DNA of 36,134 nucleotides from Pseudomonadota bacterium. GTDB taxonomy: Bacteria > Pseudomonadota > Gammaproteobacteria > Burkholderiales > Usitatibacteraceae. The stretch is from contig JAKOWJ010000137.1 of assembly GCA_029781595.1 (NCBI GenBank), positions 1-36,134 of the forward strand. The letters run 5' to 3'. Shown here in pieces: positions 7,028 through 14,824 of the stretch. The position numbers were made by a program, and so were the translations under genes. The notes below the pieces were generated by a model, which ran no database searches, was not told where the DNA came from, and saw only the letters and a list, made by a program, of their open reading frames with translations. Each line of letters starts with the position of its first letter. The stretch's first letter is position 1.

Positions 7028-8206
7028 ATGCCCGCCGCCGCCCGGCTCGCGCGGCGCCTGGCCGTGCTGGCGGCGGCGCTCGCCGTCCTCGCCCTCGTCT
7101 CGCTCGCCACGACGTGGGCCTGGCGCGGCGGGCCGGAAGGCGGCCTGGTCGGGCTCGCCCGCCTGCTGCGCCACGGCACCACCACCGTCGACGACTTCCG
7201 CCACGCCCCCTTCCGGCCCCTGGCGGCGAGCGGCAGGCCCGCGCCCTTCGCGCGCGCGCCCTCGCCGGCCGCGCCGCCCGCCGTCGAGACGGCCCCGGGG
7301 CGCCGCGTCCCGCTCGCGCAGGCCCTCGACGAGACGCGCACCCTCGCGTTCCTCGTGGTGCGAGAGGACGCGATCGTCTTCGAGCGCCACGGCGAAGGAC
7401 ACCGCGCCGGCGAGCCGTCGCAGTACTTCTCGGTGACGAAGTCGGTTCTCGCGACGCTCGCCGCGATGGCCGTCGACGACGGGATCCTGCGCTCGCTCGA
7501 CGAGCCGCTCACGGCCCTGGTGCCCGAACTCGCCGGGCGGGGGCTCGACGGCGTGCGGCTGCGCCACCTCGCCGACATGGACTCCGGCCTCGACTACGAG
7601 GAGAACGACAATCCGTTCGGCCGGCACGTGCTGATGAACTACACCGCGGCGCTCGAGCCCTTCCTGCTCGGCCTAGGCGGCGCGGCGCCGGCCGGCGGGC
7701 GCTTCGACTACAAGTCCGGCGACGCGGCGCTGCTCTCGCTCGCGCTCACGCGCGCGCTGCGCGGGCGCACGCTAGCCGCCTACGCGCAGGCGCGCCTGTG
7801 GGAGCCGCTGGGCATGGAGGACGGCGCGGTGTGGTCGCTCGACCGGGAGGGCGGGCTCGAAAAGGCCTGGTGCTGCCTCGCCGGCAGCGCGCGCGACCTC
7901 GCGAAGATCGGGCGCCTCTACCTCGCACGCGGCGCGCCGGGCGGCACGCGGCGGCTCGACGAGCGCTGGGTGGCGGCGGCGCTGGCGCAGCCTGCCGCGC
8001 GCGACGGACTGCGCGGCTACCGGCTGGGGTGGTGGTCCGCGAGGCCCCAGGCCGAGGGCATCGTCGCCATCGGCAAGGACGGCCAGTACCTCTACGTCGA
8101 TCCCGCGCGCCGCACGATCGTCGTGCGCCTGGGCCGGGGCCAGGGCGGGATGGGCACGGGGCGCTGGATCTCGCTGTTCGCGGCGGCGGCGGCGCACCCC
8201 TGGTGA
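7028..8206 (+). CDS. Membrane-anchored beta-lactamase-fold serine hydrolase (class C / PBP4* type)
   Basis: A 392-residue protein with an N-terminal hydrophobic helix (about residues 10-30), probably an uncleaved anchor or signal peptide that puts the enzyme in the periplasm. The active-site Ser-x-x-Lys is at Ser135-Lys138 (YFSVTKSVLA), and the Tyr motif is Tyr228-Lys-Ser230 (FDYKSGD), a YxS variant of YxN. A third motif near IGKDGQYLYVDP resembles the HxG/KTG region in weak form. Relatives include esterases, D-amino-acid peptidases and 6-aminohexanoate-dimer hydrolase; the substrate here cannot be read from sequence. GTG/ATG alternatives are few and the ATG at 7028 fits the anchor. It lies 18 bases after the BLUF gene. 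Confidence 0.82.
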   Translation: MPAAARLARRLAVLAAALAVLALVSLATTWAWRGGPEGGLVGLARLLRHGTTTVDDFRHAPFRPLAASGRPAPFARAPSPAAPPAVETAPGRRVPLAQALDETRTLAFLVVREDAIVFERHGEGHRAGEPSQYFSVTKSVLATLAAMAVDDGILRSLDEPLTALVPELAGRGLDGVRLRHLADMDSGLDYEENDNPFGRHVLMNYTAALEPFLLGLGGAAPAGGRFDYKSGDAALLSLALTRALRGRTLAAYAQARLWEPLGMEDGAVWSLDREGGLEKAWCCLAGSARDLAKIGRLYLARGAPGGTRRLDERWVAAALAQPAARDGLRGYRLGWWSARPQAEGIVAIGKDGQYLYVDPARRTIVVRLGRGQGGMGTGRWISLFAAAAAHPW

Positions 8207-8220
8207 GGGCGGGACGCCGG

Positions 8221-8238
8221 GGTTGACCCCGGTCAACC
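8221..8238. promoter_or_regulatory. FNR/CRP-family operator candidate upstream of the Lon-like protease
   Basis: GGTTGACC-CC-GGTCAACC is a perfect inverted repeat. Inside it, TTGACCCCGGTCAA (8223-8236) fits the FNR/ANR/DNR/FixK pattern TTGA-N6-TCAA. Its centre is about 58 bases before the ATG at 8288. If it acts at -41.5, the transcript would start near 8271, just before the ribosome-binding site. It could alternatively be part of a terminator stem for the hydrolase gene ending at 8206, but no T-run follows. Confidence 0.55.
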
Positions 8239-8287
8239 GGGGCGCGGCACCGTGGCGGACACTGGAAAGTCCGGAGGTTCGCCCACC

Positions 8288-10738
8288 ATGCCAACCGCGT
8301 CCGCCGGACGGACGCTGGCGCCGTCGGAACTGCGCCGCGCCTGCGACCCGGCGAGCCTTTCCTTCGCCACCACCGCCGAGCTCGAGGACTTCGCCGGCGC
8401 CCTCGGCCAGTCGCGCGCCGCCGAGGCCCTCGCCTTCGGGCTGGGCATCGCGCGCGACGGCTACAACCTGTACGCGATGGGGCCGGAGGGCATCGGCCGC
8501 CACACGGCCGTGCGCCGCCACCTGGCGGGCTTGGCCGCCGGGCGGCCCGCCCCCGCCGACTGGTGCTACGTCTTCGGCTTCGGCACCCCCGACCGGCCGC
8601 ACGCGCTCTCGCTGCCGGCGGGCGACGCGCCGCGCCTTCGCGACGACCTGCGCCGCCTGGTGGACGACCTTCGCCACGGCATCCCGGGCGCCTTCGAGAG
8701 CGAGGAGTACCGCGCGCGCCTGCACGAGATCGAGGCCGAGCTCGAGCAGCGCCACGAGGCGGTGATCGAGTCGGTGGGCGAGGTGGCGCGCGCCGAGGGC
8801 ATCGCGCTGGTGCGCACGCCGGCCGGCTTCGGCTTCGCGCCGATGAAGGACGAGCGCGTGATGAGCCCGGAGGAGTTCCACGCCCTGCCCGAGGCGCGCC
8901 AGCAGGAGCTGCAGGCGGCCATCGCGCGCCTGGAGGTTTCGCTCGCCCGCGCCATCCAGCAGGTGCCCGGGCTGCGCCGCGAGGCGCAGCGCAAGGTGCG
9001 CGAGCTCAACCGCCAGGTGACCGGCGCCACCGTGACGGGGCTGGTCGAGGAGCTCAAGGCCGCCTGGGCGGCACAGCCGGCCGTGGTGGCGCACCTGGCG
9101 CGCGTGCACGAGGACGTGCTGGACCACGCCGACTTCTTCCGCCAGGCGCGCGAGGGCGGCGAGCCCGCCCCGCTCGGCGCGCCCCTGCCGGAGGCCGAGC
9201 CCGACTCGCCCCTCGCGCGCTACCAGGTGAACGTGCTGGTGGCCAACGCGCCGGACGGCGGCGCGCCCATCGTGCACGAGGACAACCCCACGCACGACAA
9301 CCTCGTGGGCCGCATCGAGCACCAGGCGCAGATGGGCACGCTGGTCACGCACTTCATGCTCGTCAAGCCCGGCGCCTTCCACCGCGCCAACGGCGGCTAC
9401 CTCGTGCTGGACGCGGTGAAGGTCCTGTCGCAGCCCTTCGCGTGGGAGGCCCTGAAGCGCGCGCTGCGCTCGCGCGAGATCCGCACCGAGTCGCTGGGCC
9501 AGGTGCTGAGCCTGGTGTCGACGGTGGGGCTCAAGCCCGAGCCCATCGCCCTCGACGTGAAGGTGGTGCTGGTGGGCAGCCGCCTGCTCTACTACCTGCT
9601 GCAGGCCTACGACCCGGAGTTCTCCGACCTCTTCAAGGTGGCGGCCGACTTCGCCGAGGACATCGAGCGCGCCCCGGAGTCCGCCCGCCTGCTCGCGCGC
9701 GTGGTGGCCACCATCGCCCGGCGCGAGAAGCTGCGCGCCTTCGACCGCGGGGCGGTCGCGCGCCTCGTGGAGCACGGCTCGCGCGCCGCGGCGCACGCGG
9801 GCCGGCTGTCGGTGGACATGCGCGACCTCGTGGACCTGCTGCGCGAGGCCGACTACCACGCCGGCGGCGGCGCGCGCGAGGTCGCCACCGCCGCCGACGT
9901 GCAGGCCGCGCTCGACGCGCGCGAGCGCCGCCAGTCGCGCATCCGCGAGCGCGTGCAGGAGGAGATGCGCGAGGGCACGATCCTCATCGACACCGCGGGC
10001 GGTCGCGCCGGGCAGGTGAACGGGCTGTCGGTGGTGCCGCTGGGCGACTTCGCCTTCGGCATGGCGAGCCGCATCACCGCCCGTGTGCGGCCCGGCGGCG
10101 CGGGCGTGGTGGACATCGAGCGCGAGGCGCGCCTGGGCGGGCGCCTGCACGCCAAGGGCGTGCTCATCCTCTCGGGCTACCTCGCCGGGCGCTACGCGGC
10201 GGGGGGCCCGCTCTCGCTCACCGCGACGCTCGTGTTCGAGCAGACCTACGGCGGCGTGGACGGCGACAGCGCCTCCTGCGCCGAGTTGTGCGCCCTGCTC
10301 TCCGCGCTCGCCGACGTGCCCGTCTCGCAGTCGCTCGCCCTCACCGGCAGCGTGAACCAGCACGGCGACGTGCAGGCCATCGGCGGCGTGAACGAGAAGG
10401 TCGAGGGCTTCTTCGACCTGTGCGCCGCGCGCGGGCTCGACGGCGCGCAGGGCGTGGTGATCCCCGAGGCCAACGCGCGCCACCTCATGCTGCGCGAGGA
10501 CGTGGTGCGGGCCGTGGCCGAGGGGCGCTTCGCGGTGCACGCGGTGCGCACGGTGGACGAGGCGCTCTCGATTCTCACGGGACGCGAGGCGGGCGAGCGC
10601 GACGCCCTCGGCCGGTTCCCGGAGGGCAGCGTGAACGCGCTCGTGGAGCGGCGCCTGGCGGACTTCGCCGAGCGCGTGGGCCGGTTCGCCCGGGACGCGG
10701 GCGCGAAGCGCCGCTTCGCCCCGCGCAAGGCCCGGTGA
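8288..10738 (+). CDS. Lon-type (LonB/LonH-like) AAA+ protease
   Basis: I choose ATG 8288 (816 residues) because GGAGG (8273-8277) lies 10 bases upstream; an in-frame GTG at 8252 would put that site inside the gene. The C-terminal half is a Lon S16 protease domain with the Ser-Lys dyad: Ser661 in DGDSASCAE and Lys704 in GGVNEKVEGFF, 43 residues apart as in Lon. The N-terminal half is a split AAA+ domain with a long helical insertion (Glu/Arg-rich, about 110-230), as in the AAA_32/LonB-like family. Its P-loop reads GPEGIGRHT (65-73), with Arg71 where Lys is expected, and the Walker B-like YLVLDA lacks the following Glu. There is no N-terminal Lon substrate domain and no membrane segment, so it should be cytosolic. 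The stop overlaps the Usp gene start (GTGA). The FNR-like site upstream suggests induction when oxygen is low. Confidence 0.9.
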   Translation: MPTASAGRTLAPSELRRACDPASLSFATTAELEDFAGALGQSRAAEALAFGLGIARDGYNLYAMGPEGIGRHTAVRRHLAGLAAGRPAPADWCYVFGFGTPDRPHALSLPAGDAPRLRDDLRRLVDDLRHGIPGAFESEEYRARLHEIEAELEQRHEAVIESVGEVARAEGIALVRTPAGFGFAPMKDERVMSPEEFHALPEARQQELQAAIARLEVSLARAIQQVPGLRREAQRKVRELNRQVTGATVTGLVEELKAAWAAQPAVVAHLARVHEDVLDHADFFRQAREGGEPAPLGAPLPEAEPDSPLARYQVNVLVANAPDGGAPIVHEDNPTHDNLVGRIEHQAQMGTLVTHFMLVKPGAFHRANGGYLVLDAVKVLSQPFAWEALKRALRSREIRTESLGQVLSLVSTVGLKPEPIALDVKVVLVGSRLLYYLLQAYDPEFSDLFKVAADFAEDIERAPESARLLARVVATIARREKLRAFDRGAVARLVEHGSRAAAHAGRLSVDMRDLVDLLREADYHAGGGAREVATAADVQAALDARERRQSRIRERVQEEMREGTILIDTAGGRAGQVNGLSVVPLGDFAFGMASRITARVRPGGAGVVDIEREARLGGRLHAKGVLILSGYLAGRYAAGGPLSLTATLVFEQTYGGVDGDSASCAELCALLSALADVPVSQSLALTGSVNQHGDVQAIGGVNEKVEGFFDLCAARGLDGAQGVVIPEANARHLMLREDVVRAVAEGRFAVHAVRTVDEALSILTGREAGERDALGRFPEGSVNALVERRLADFAERVGRFARDAGAKRRFAPRKAR

Positions 10739-11481
10739 AGATCCGCCGCATCGTCGTGGGGCTGGACATCGCGCCGCACAGCGGCGCGGCCCTCGCGGCC
10801 GCGGCGCGCCTGGCGCGCGAGCTCGACGCCGAGCTCGACGCGCTCTTCGTCGAGGACGAGGCACTGCTGCGCCTGGCCGCCCTGCCCTTCGCGCGCGAGT
10901 TCGGCCTCGCCTCGGCCACCGCGCGGCGCCTGGACCCGGCCGCGCTCGCCCGCGACCTCGCCTCCCGCGCCGAGTCCGCGCGCCGCGAGCTGGGCCGGCT
11001 GTGGGGCGACCGGCCCGCGCGCTGGTCGCTGCGCGTGACGCGCGGCACCACGCCCGAGGCGGTGCGCGCGGAGGCCGGCGAAGCGGATCTCTCGGTGCTG
11101 GGCGTGGCACGGTGGGGACCGGAAGCCAGGCGCCGCGCGCACGCGGGCGGCGCCACGGTGCTGGTGCCCGCGCGCGCCGGCGCGCGCGGTCCCCTCGTGG
11201 CCCTCTGCCCCGTCGAGCGCGACCCGGCGCAGGCCGCGGCCCTGCTCGTCTCGCTCGCCAACGCCGTGGGCGACGGCCTCGTCGTGCTCGCGATCGGCGC
11301 GAACGCCGACCTCGAGGCCGCGCGGCGCTGGTGCGGCGAGGTGGACGCCCGCCTTCGCGAGGCCCGCCGCCCCGCGCGCCTGGAGATCGTGCGCGCCGAC
11401 CAGCCCGAGGCCCTGGACCTCGCGCTCGAGCGCCTCGCCCCGCGCGCGGTCGCCCTCGTGTCCGCCGGCGCGACGCCGTGA
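10735..11481 (+). CDS. Universal stress protein (UspA-like), two-lobed
   Basis: The start is GTG 10735, overlapping the TGA of the Lon-like gene, which gives 248 residues. The N-terminus (KIRRIVVGLDIAPHSGAAL) is the first strand, loop and helix of a Usp domain, and LDALFVEDEALLRL is the usual second strand and following helix. Residues from about 145 on (GPLVALCPVERDP to the end) look like a second, degenerate Usp lobe. The ATP-binding G-2x-G-9x-G-[ST] motif is not clear: the equivalent region reads GGATVLVPARAG, so nucleotide binding is doubtful. Usp proteins help cells survive energy, redox and anaerobic stress. Its translational coupling to the protease gene, and the FNR-like box ahead of both, suggest one oxygen-responsive stress unit. 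Confidence 0.8.
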   Translation: MKIRRIVVGLDIAPHSGAALAAAARLARELDAELDALFVEDEALLRLAALPFAREFGLASATARRLDPAALARDLASRAESARRELGRLWGDRPARWSLRVTRGTTPEAVRAEAGEADLSVLGVARWGPEARRRAHAGGATVLVPARAGARGPLVALCPVERDPAQAAALLVSLANAVGDGLVVLAIGANADLEAARRWCGEVDARLREARRPARLEIVRADQPEALDLALERLAPRAVALVSAGATP

Positions 11482-11493
11482 GCCCTCCCGGGC

Positions 11494-11499
11494 GACAAT
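11494..11499 (+). promoter_or_regulatory. Candidate -10 element for the spermidine-synthase-like gene
   Basis: GACAAT ends 10 bases before the ATG at 11510 and matches four of six TATAAT bases. A transcript from it would be leaderless or nearly so. It may allow expression independent of the upstream Lon-Usp promoter. Confidence 0.3.
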
Positions 11500-11509
11500 C
11501 CCCGGCGAC

Positions 11510-12265
11510 ATGACCCGCCGCACCCGCCCCCGCCCGCCCGCCCGCGAGGCCGTCGCCGTGAGCGAGGCCCGCGGCGTGCGCACGCTGCACCTGGGCTCCG
11601 ACCTCGTGCAGGGCGCGATGCGCATCGCGCGCCCGTCGGCGCTGGAGCTCGAGTACACGCGCGAGATGCTGCTGCCGCTGCTCGCCCGTGGCGCGGGCTG
11701 GCCACGCACCGTGCTGCAGGTGGGCCTGGGCGCGGGCTCGCTCGCGCGCTTCCTGCACCGCCACCGGCCGCGCGCGCGGCAGACCGTCGTCGAGATCTCG
11801 CCCGCCGTGGTGGCCGCGGTGCGCCAGTCCTTCGGCCTGCCGGAGGACGGCCCGCGCCTGGCGGTCACCGTCGCCGAGGCGCACGCGTGGGTGGCCGCCA
11901 GCGATCGCGAGTTCGACCTCGTGCTCCTCGACGGCTTCGACGGCGAGGGCCGCGCGGGCACGCTCGAATCCGCGGACTTCTACGCGGCGTGCCGCGCGCG
12001 CCTCGCGCGGGAGGGATTCCTCGCCGCGAACCTGCTGTCGCGCCGGCGCGGGTTCGCCGCCGCCGTGGCGAGGCTTCGCGAGGCCTTCGACGGTCGCGTG
12101 CTGGTGCTGCCCCCGGGCGAGAGCGGCAACACGGTGGCCCTCGCCTCGGCCGACGCCGACCCCTCGGAAGGCCGCGAGCGCTGGCGCGCGGCGGCGGCGC
12201 GCCTCGCGGCGCAGACGGGGCTGGACCTCTCGCCCACCCTCGACCGGCTGGAGGCGCGCGGCTGA
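11510..12265 (+). CDS. Spermidine-synthase-like protein (SpeE family Rossmann fold)
   Basis: A 251-residue protein with the order of motifs seen in polyamine aminopropyltransferase homologues: ELEYTREMLLPLL, a nucleotide-binding VGLGAGSLARFLH, TVVEISPAVVAAVRQSF (acidic residue for the ribose), and VLLDGFDGEG, followed by SADFYAACRARLAREG. True spermidine synthases also need a gate-keeping region and Asp residues that bind putrescine and decarboxylated SAM (for example GGGDG and DSTDP). Here those read GLGAGS and LDGFD, as in the large group of SpeE-like proteins of unknown substrate in beta- and gammaproteobacteria. The first ~20 residues are Arg/Pro-rich and probably disordered. The function could be aminopropyl or methyl transfer from a SAM derivative. 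It follows the Usp gene by 28 bases. Confidence 0.75.
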   Translation: MTRRTRPRPPAREAVAVSEARGVRTLHLGSDLVQGAMRIARPSALELEYTREMLLPLLARGAGWPRTVLQVGLGAGSLARFLHRHRPRARQTVVEISPAVVAAVRQSFGLPEDGPRLAVTVAEAHAWVAASDREFDLVLLDGFDGEGRAGTLESADFYAACRARLAREGFLAANLLSRRRGFAAAVARLREAFDGRVLVLPPGESGNTVALASADADPSEGRERWRAAAARLAAQTGLDLSPTLDRLEARG

Positions 12266-12320
12266 ATCCGCGCCCGCGGCGGCGCGCGTCCAAGCGCCAT
12301 CGTCCCCGCCGGAGACCGGC

Positions 12321-13268
12321 ATGCCCACCTTTCCCGGCCGCACGGCCGCCGTCCTCGCCCTCGCGCTCGCCGCCGGCGGCTGCAACCTGCACGACGCGCT
12401 CTTCGGCTTCCCCGAGCCGAAGGTGAGCGTCGCGGCACCGCTGCCCGTGGACCTCGCCTACCGCGAGGGCCCCGGCGGGCAGGTGCTGCTCGCGGCGCGC
12501 GTGAACGGCCGGGCCGACGTGGACTTCATCCTGGACACCGGCGCGCCGGTGAGCGTGCTGCTCGCGGGCGCGCGCACCGCCGCCCTGGGCCTGGACACGA
12601 GCGGGGCCGCGCCCCTGGGCGACCCGGACAACCCGGCCACGCCGGTGGGCGTGATCCGCGACGGCTTCGGCCTCGCCTTCGGCCCCGTGGCGATCGACGC
12701 CCTGACGATGGTGGTGGTGCCCGAGAGCTCGATGCCCTGCCGCGAGCGCTTCGAGGCCGCCGGCTTCGCGGGCGTGATCGGCGCCGACCTCTTCCGGCGC
12801 TTCGTGGTGGAGATCGACCCGCAGGCGCACCGCGTGCGGCTGCACGACCCGGCCACCTGGCGTCCCGCGGCCGGCGCCGCCGTGGTGCCCATCGAGATGC
12901 GGCACGGCCACCCCTTCGTCGAGGCGACCCTCGAGCCCGCCGGCGCACGCCCCGTCACCGCGGCGGTGAACCTCGACACGGGCATGAACCGCGCGGCGGT
13001 GCTCGCGACCGGCGGCGACTCCGGCCTCGCGATGCCGGCGCAGGGCGAGAAGCGCGAGTCGTGCCTGGTGAACGGGCGGCGAACGTCTCTCCTCGGGCCG
13101 CCGGTCACCGTGCGCCTGGGGGGCGCGAGCCTCGTGGCCGAGCAGCCCGCGTACACGGAGCAGCCCAACGTCGTCGACGGCCGGCAGGCGAGCACCCTGG
13201 GCATGGGACTCTTCCGCGGGCGGCGGCTCGTCATCGACTTCCCCGGCCGGCGCATCGCCATCGGCTGA
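12321..13268 (+). CDS. Lipoprotein with two retropepsin-like aspartic-protease lobes
   Basis: A 315-residue protein starting at ATG 12321, with GGAG (12311-12314) upstream. It begins with a lipoprotein signal peptide, lipid Cys at 21 (LALAAGGCN). Two copies of an aspartic-protease half follow. Lobe 1 has FILDTGAPVSVL (Asp72) and ends with GVIGADLFRRFVVEIDP...RVRLHDP (about 150-176). Lobe 2 has AVNLDTGMNRAAV (Asp219) and ends with STLGMGLFRGRRLVIDFPG...RIAIG. Each lobe therefore repeats the pattern DTG, then hGxxhF, then a hhID strand pair. Single-lobe bacterial retropepsins work as dimers; this chain carries both Asp residues, as pepsin does. It should face the periplasm from a membrane. The likely role is processing or turnover of envelope proteins, but the substrate is unknown. 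Confidence 0.82.
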   Translation: MPTFPGRTAAVLALALAAGGCNLHDALFGFPEPKVSVAAPLPVDLAYREGPGGQVLLAARVNGRADVDFILDTGAPVSVLLAGARTAALGLDTSGAAPLGDPDNPATPVGVIRDGFGLAFGPVAIDALTMVVVPESSMPCRERFEAAGFAGVIGADLFRRFVVEIDPQAHRVRLHDPATWRPAAGAAVVPIEMRHGHPFVEATLEPAGARPVTAAVNLDTGMNRAAVLATGGDSGLAMPAQGEKRESCLVNGRRTSLLGPPVTVRLGGASLVAEQPAYTEQPNVVDGRQASTLGMGLFRGRRLVIDFPGRRIAIG

Positions 13269-13353
13269 GCGGCCGCGCCGCGTTTCAGGTGCAACGCGAG
13301 GGCGCCATCCACGCCGCTCGCAGGGGAAAACGCGCCTCCCGTCGCGCCACCGC

Positions 13354-13377
13354 CGCATTTGCGCGCGGCGAAATGCG
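13354..13377. promoter_or_regulatory. Inverted repeat upstream of the small unknown gene
   Basis: CGCATTT (13354-13360) and AAATGCG (13371-13377) are perfect 7-bp arms with a 10-base spacer, about 78 bases before the ATG at 13455. It stands out because its AT pairs are rare in this GC-rich gap (13269-13454). It could be a regulator site or an mRNA hairpin; no T-run follows. Confidence 0.3.
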
Positions 13378-13454
13378 ACGTGCCTCACAGCGCCCGGGCG
13401 AGACCGCGCCGACACTGGCCCCATCGGAACGCGGTCGGGGAACCGGAGGACGCG

Positions 13455-13793
13455 ATGGCCAAGCTGCAGACGAGGCGAATCCAGCACTGGGCGGCGGGCC
13501 GCGAGAGCCTGTCGAGCCGGCGCCGCGCCATCCTCGTCGCGCTCGACTTCCGGCCCGCGTTCTACGACTGCGCCACCTGCACGCTGCACCTCTCCCGCCA
13601 CGCCGACGGACGCCCGGCGGACGCCCACCTCATCGACGGCCTGCCCGAGGAGATGGTGGTGGTGCGCGCCGACTGCGGGCGCGTGGTCGCCGCCCGCGCG
13701 AGCCTGATGGCCGGCTACGAGCGCGGCGGCTACTTCTACACGGCCGAGACGGCGTGGCGCTCGGCGGTGGAGTGGGGGCTGGCGGTCTGGTAG
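13455..13793 (+). CDS. Small cytoplasmic protein of unknown function
   Basis: A 112-residue protein starting at ATG 13455 with GGAGGA (13445-13450) at good distance. It has no signal peptide or membrane segment. It begins basic (KLQTRRIQHW), has a YDCATCTLHLSRH segment where a CxxC sits near two His, and a third Cys in RADCGRVVAAR. This arrangement could hold a metal, but I do not recognise a family. The C-terminal third is aromatic-rich (GYERGGYFYTAETAWRSAVEW). It stands alone between the lipoprotein protease and the OmpA-family gene, about 186 bases from each. Confidence 0.72.
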   Translation: MAKLQTRRIQHWAAGRESLSSRRRAILVALDFRPAFYDCATCTLHLSRHADGRPADAHLIDGLPEEMVVVRADCGRVVAARASLMAGYERGGYFYTAETAWRSAVEWGLAVW

Positions 13794-13979
13794 TCCCGCG
13801 CCTCACGCGGTGCGGATGACCGCGATGTGCCCGATCGTGCCAAGGTCTGCGCCAGGACAAGAAACCCGCGGCGCGGGGGCATAGGCTGGCCGATGCGGCG
13901 AGGCGCATCCCGCCGCGACCGAGCCCGGCGAAGAACCGGCCCGGCCACCCGCCGAGAACGCAGAACGAGAGGATCCTCC

Positions 13980-14813
13980 ATGCCCGCATCCGTCACCCGT
14001 GCCCTGGCCGTGCTCGCGGCCGGGCTGGCCACCCTGGCCGCCGCCGAGCCCGACCGCCCCGGCTGCGCCGACCACCCGCTCTTCCCCACTCGCATGCCCG
14101 ACTTCTACATCGCGCAGTGCGAGAAGAAGGACTTCGAGGGCTACGACTTCCTCGTGGCCAAGGGGCCGCGCCACCGCGAGGAGGGGCGCTACACCTACCT
14201 CACCTTCCAGCTCGCGAAGGGCCGGCCCGACGCGAGCGGCGTGGCCGTCGTGCGCAACTACGAGACCGCGCTCACGAGGATCGGCGGCACCATCGCCGCG
14301 AGCGACCCGCAGCGCTGGGTGAACGGCCACGTCACGGTCGACGGCCGCGAGGTGTGGGCGCAGGCCGAGAAGGGCAACGGCAAGATCTGGCTGCGCATCG
14401 TCGAGAAGCAGGCCATGCGCCAGCACGTGGTGGCCGATGCGGCCGCCTTCGCCGAGGGGCTGAAGGCCACGGGCCACGTCGCGGTGTACGGCATCCACTT
14501 CGACACGGGCAAGGCGGTCGTGAAGCCCGAGTCGCGGCCGGCCCTCGAGGAAGTGGCCAGGCTCCTCAAGGCGGACGCCGGCCTGCGGCTGTGGGTCGTG
14601 GGCCACACCGACTCCGTGGGCAAGGTCGAGGACAACCTGCGCCTTGCGCAGGCCCGCGCCGAGGCGGTGGCCGCCGAGCTCGCGGCCAGCCACGGCATCG
14701 CGCCCGCGCGCCTGAAGGGCTACGGCGTGGGCCCGCTCGCGCCGGTGGCGGACAATGGCACCGACGAAGGACGCGCGAAGAACCGCCGCGTGGAGCTGGT
14801 GAAGCAACCCTGA
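13980..14813 (+). CDS. OmpA-family envelope protein with peptidoglycan-binding domain
   Basis: A 277-residue protein from ATG 13980, with GAGAGGA just upstream. It has a signal peptide (cleavage near LAAAEP, about residue 22) and no beta-barrel. Residues ~35-150 form a domain with MPDFYIAQCEKKDF and RYTYLTFQLAKG, seen in OmpA-like proteins of proteobacteria and of unknown role. Residues ~165-277 are an OmpA_C domain: YGIHFDTGKAVVKPES, WVVGHTDSVG, LRLAQARAEAV, then GRAKNRRVEL, with the Asp and Arg that grip diaminopimelate. It should sit in the periplasm bound to the cell wall. It lies 11 bases before the acyl-CoA dehydrogenase gene, though a shared function is not obvious. Confidence 0.87.
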   Translation: MPASVTRALAVLAAGLATLAAAEPDRPGCADHPLFPTRMPDFYIAQCEKKDFEGYDFLVAKGPRHREEGRYTYLTFQLAKGRPDASGVAVVRNYETALTRIGGTIAASDPQRWVNGHVTVDGREVWAQAEKGNGKIWLRIVEKQAMRQHVVADAAAFAEGLKATGHVAVYGIHFDTGKAVVKPESRPALEEVARLLKADAGLRLWVVGHTDSVGKVEDNLRLAQARAEAVAAELAASHGIAPARLKGYGVGPLAPVADNGTDEGRAKNRRVELVKQP

Positions 14814-14824
14814 GAGGAGACCCG

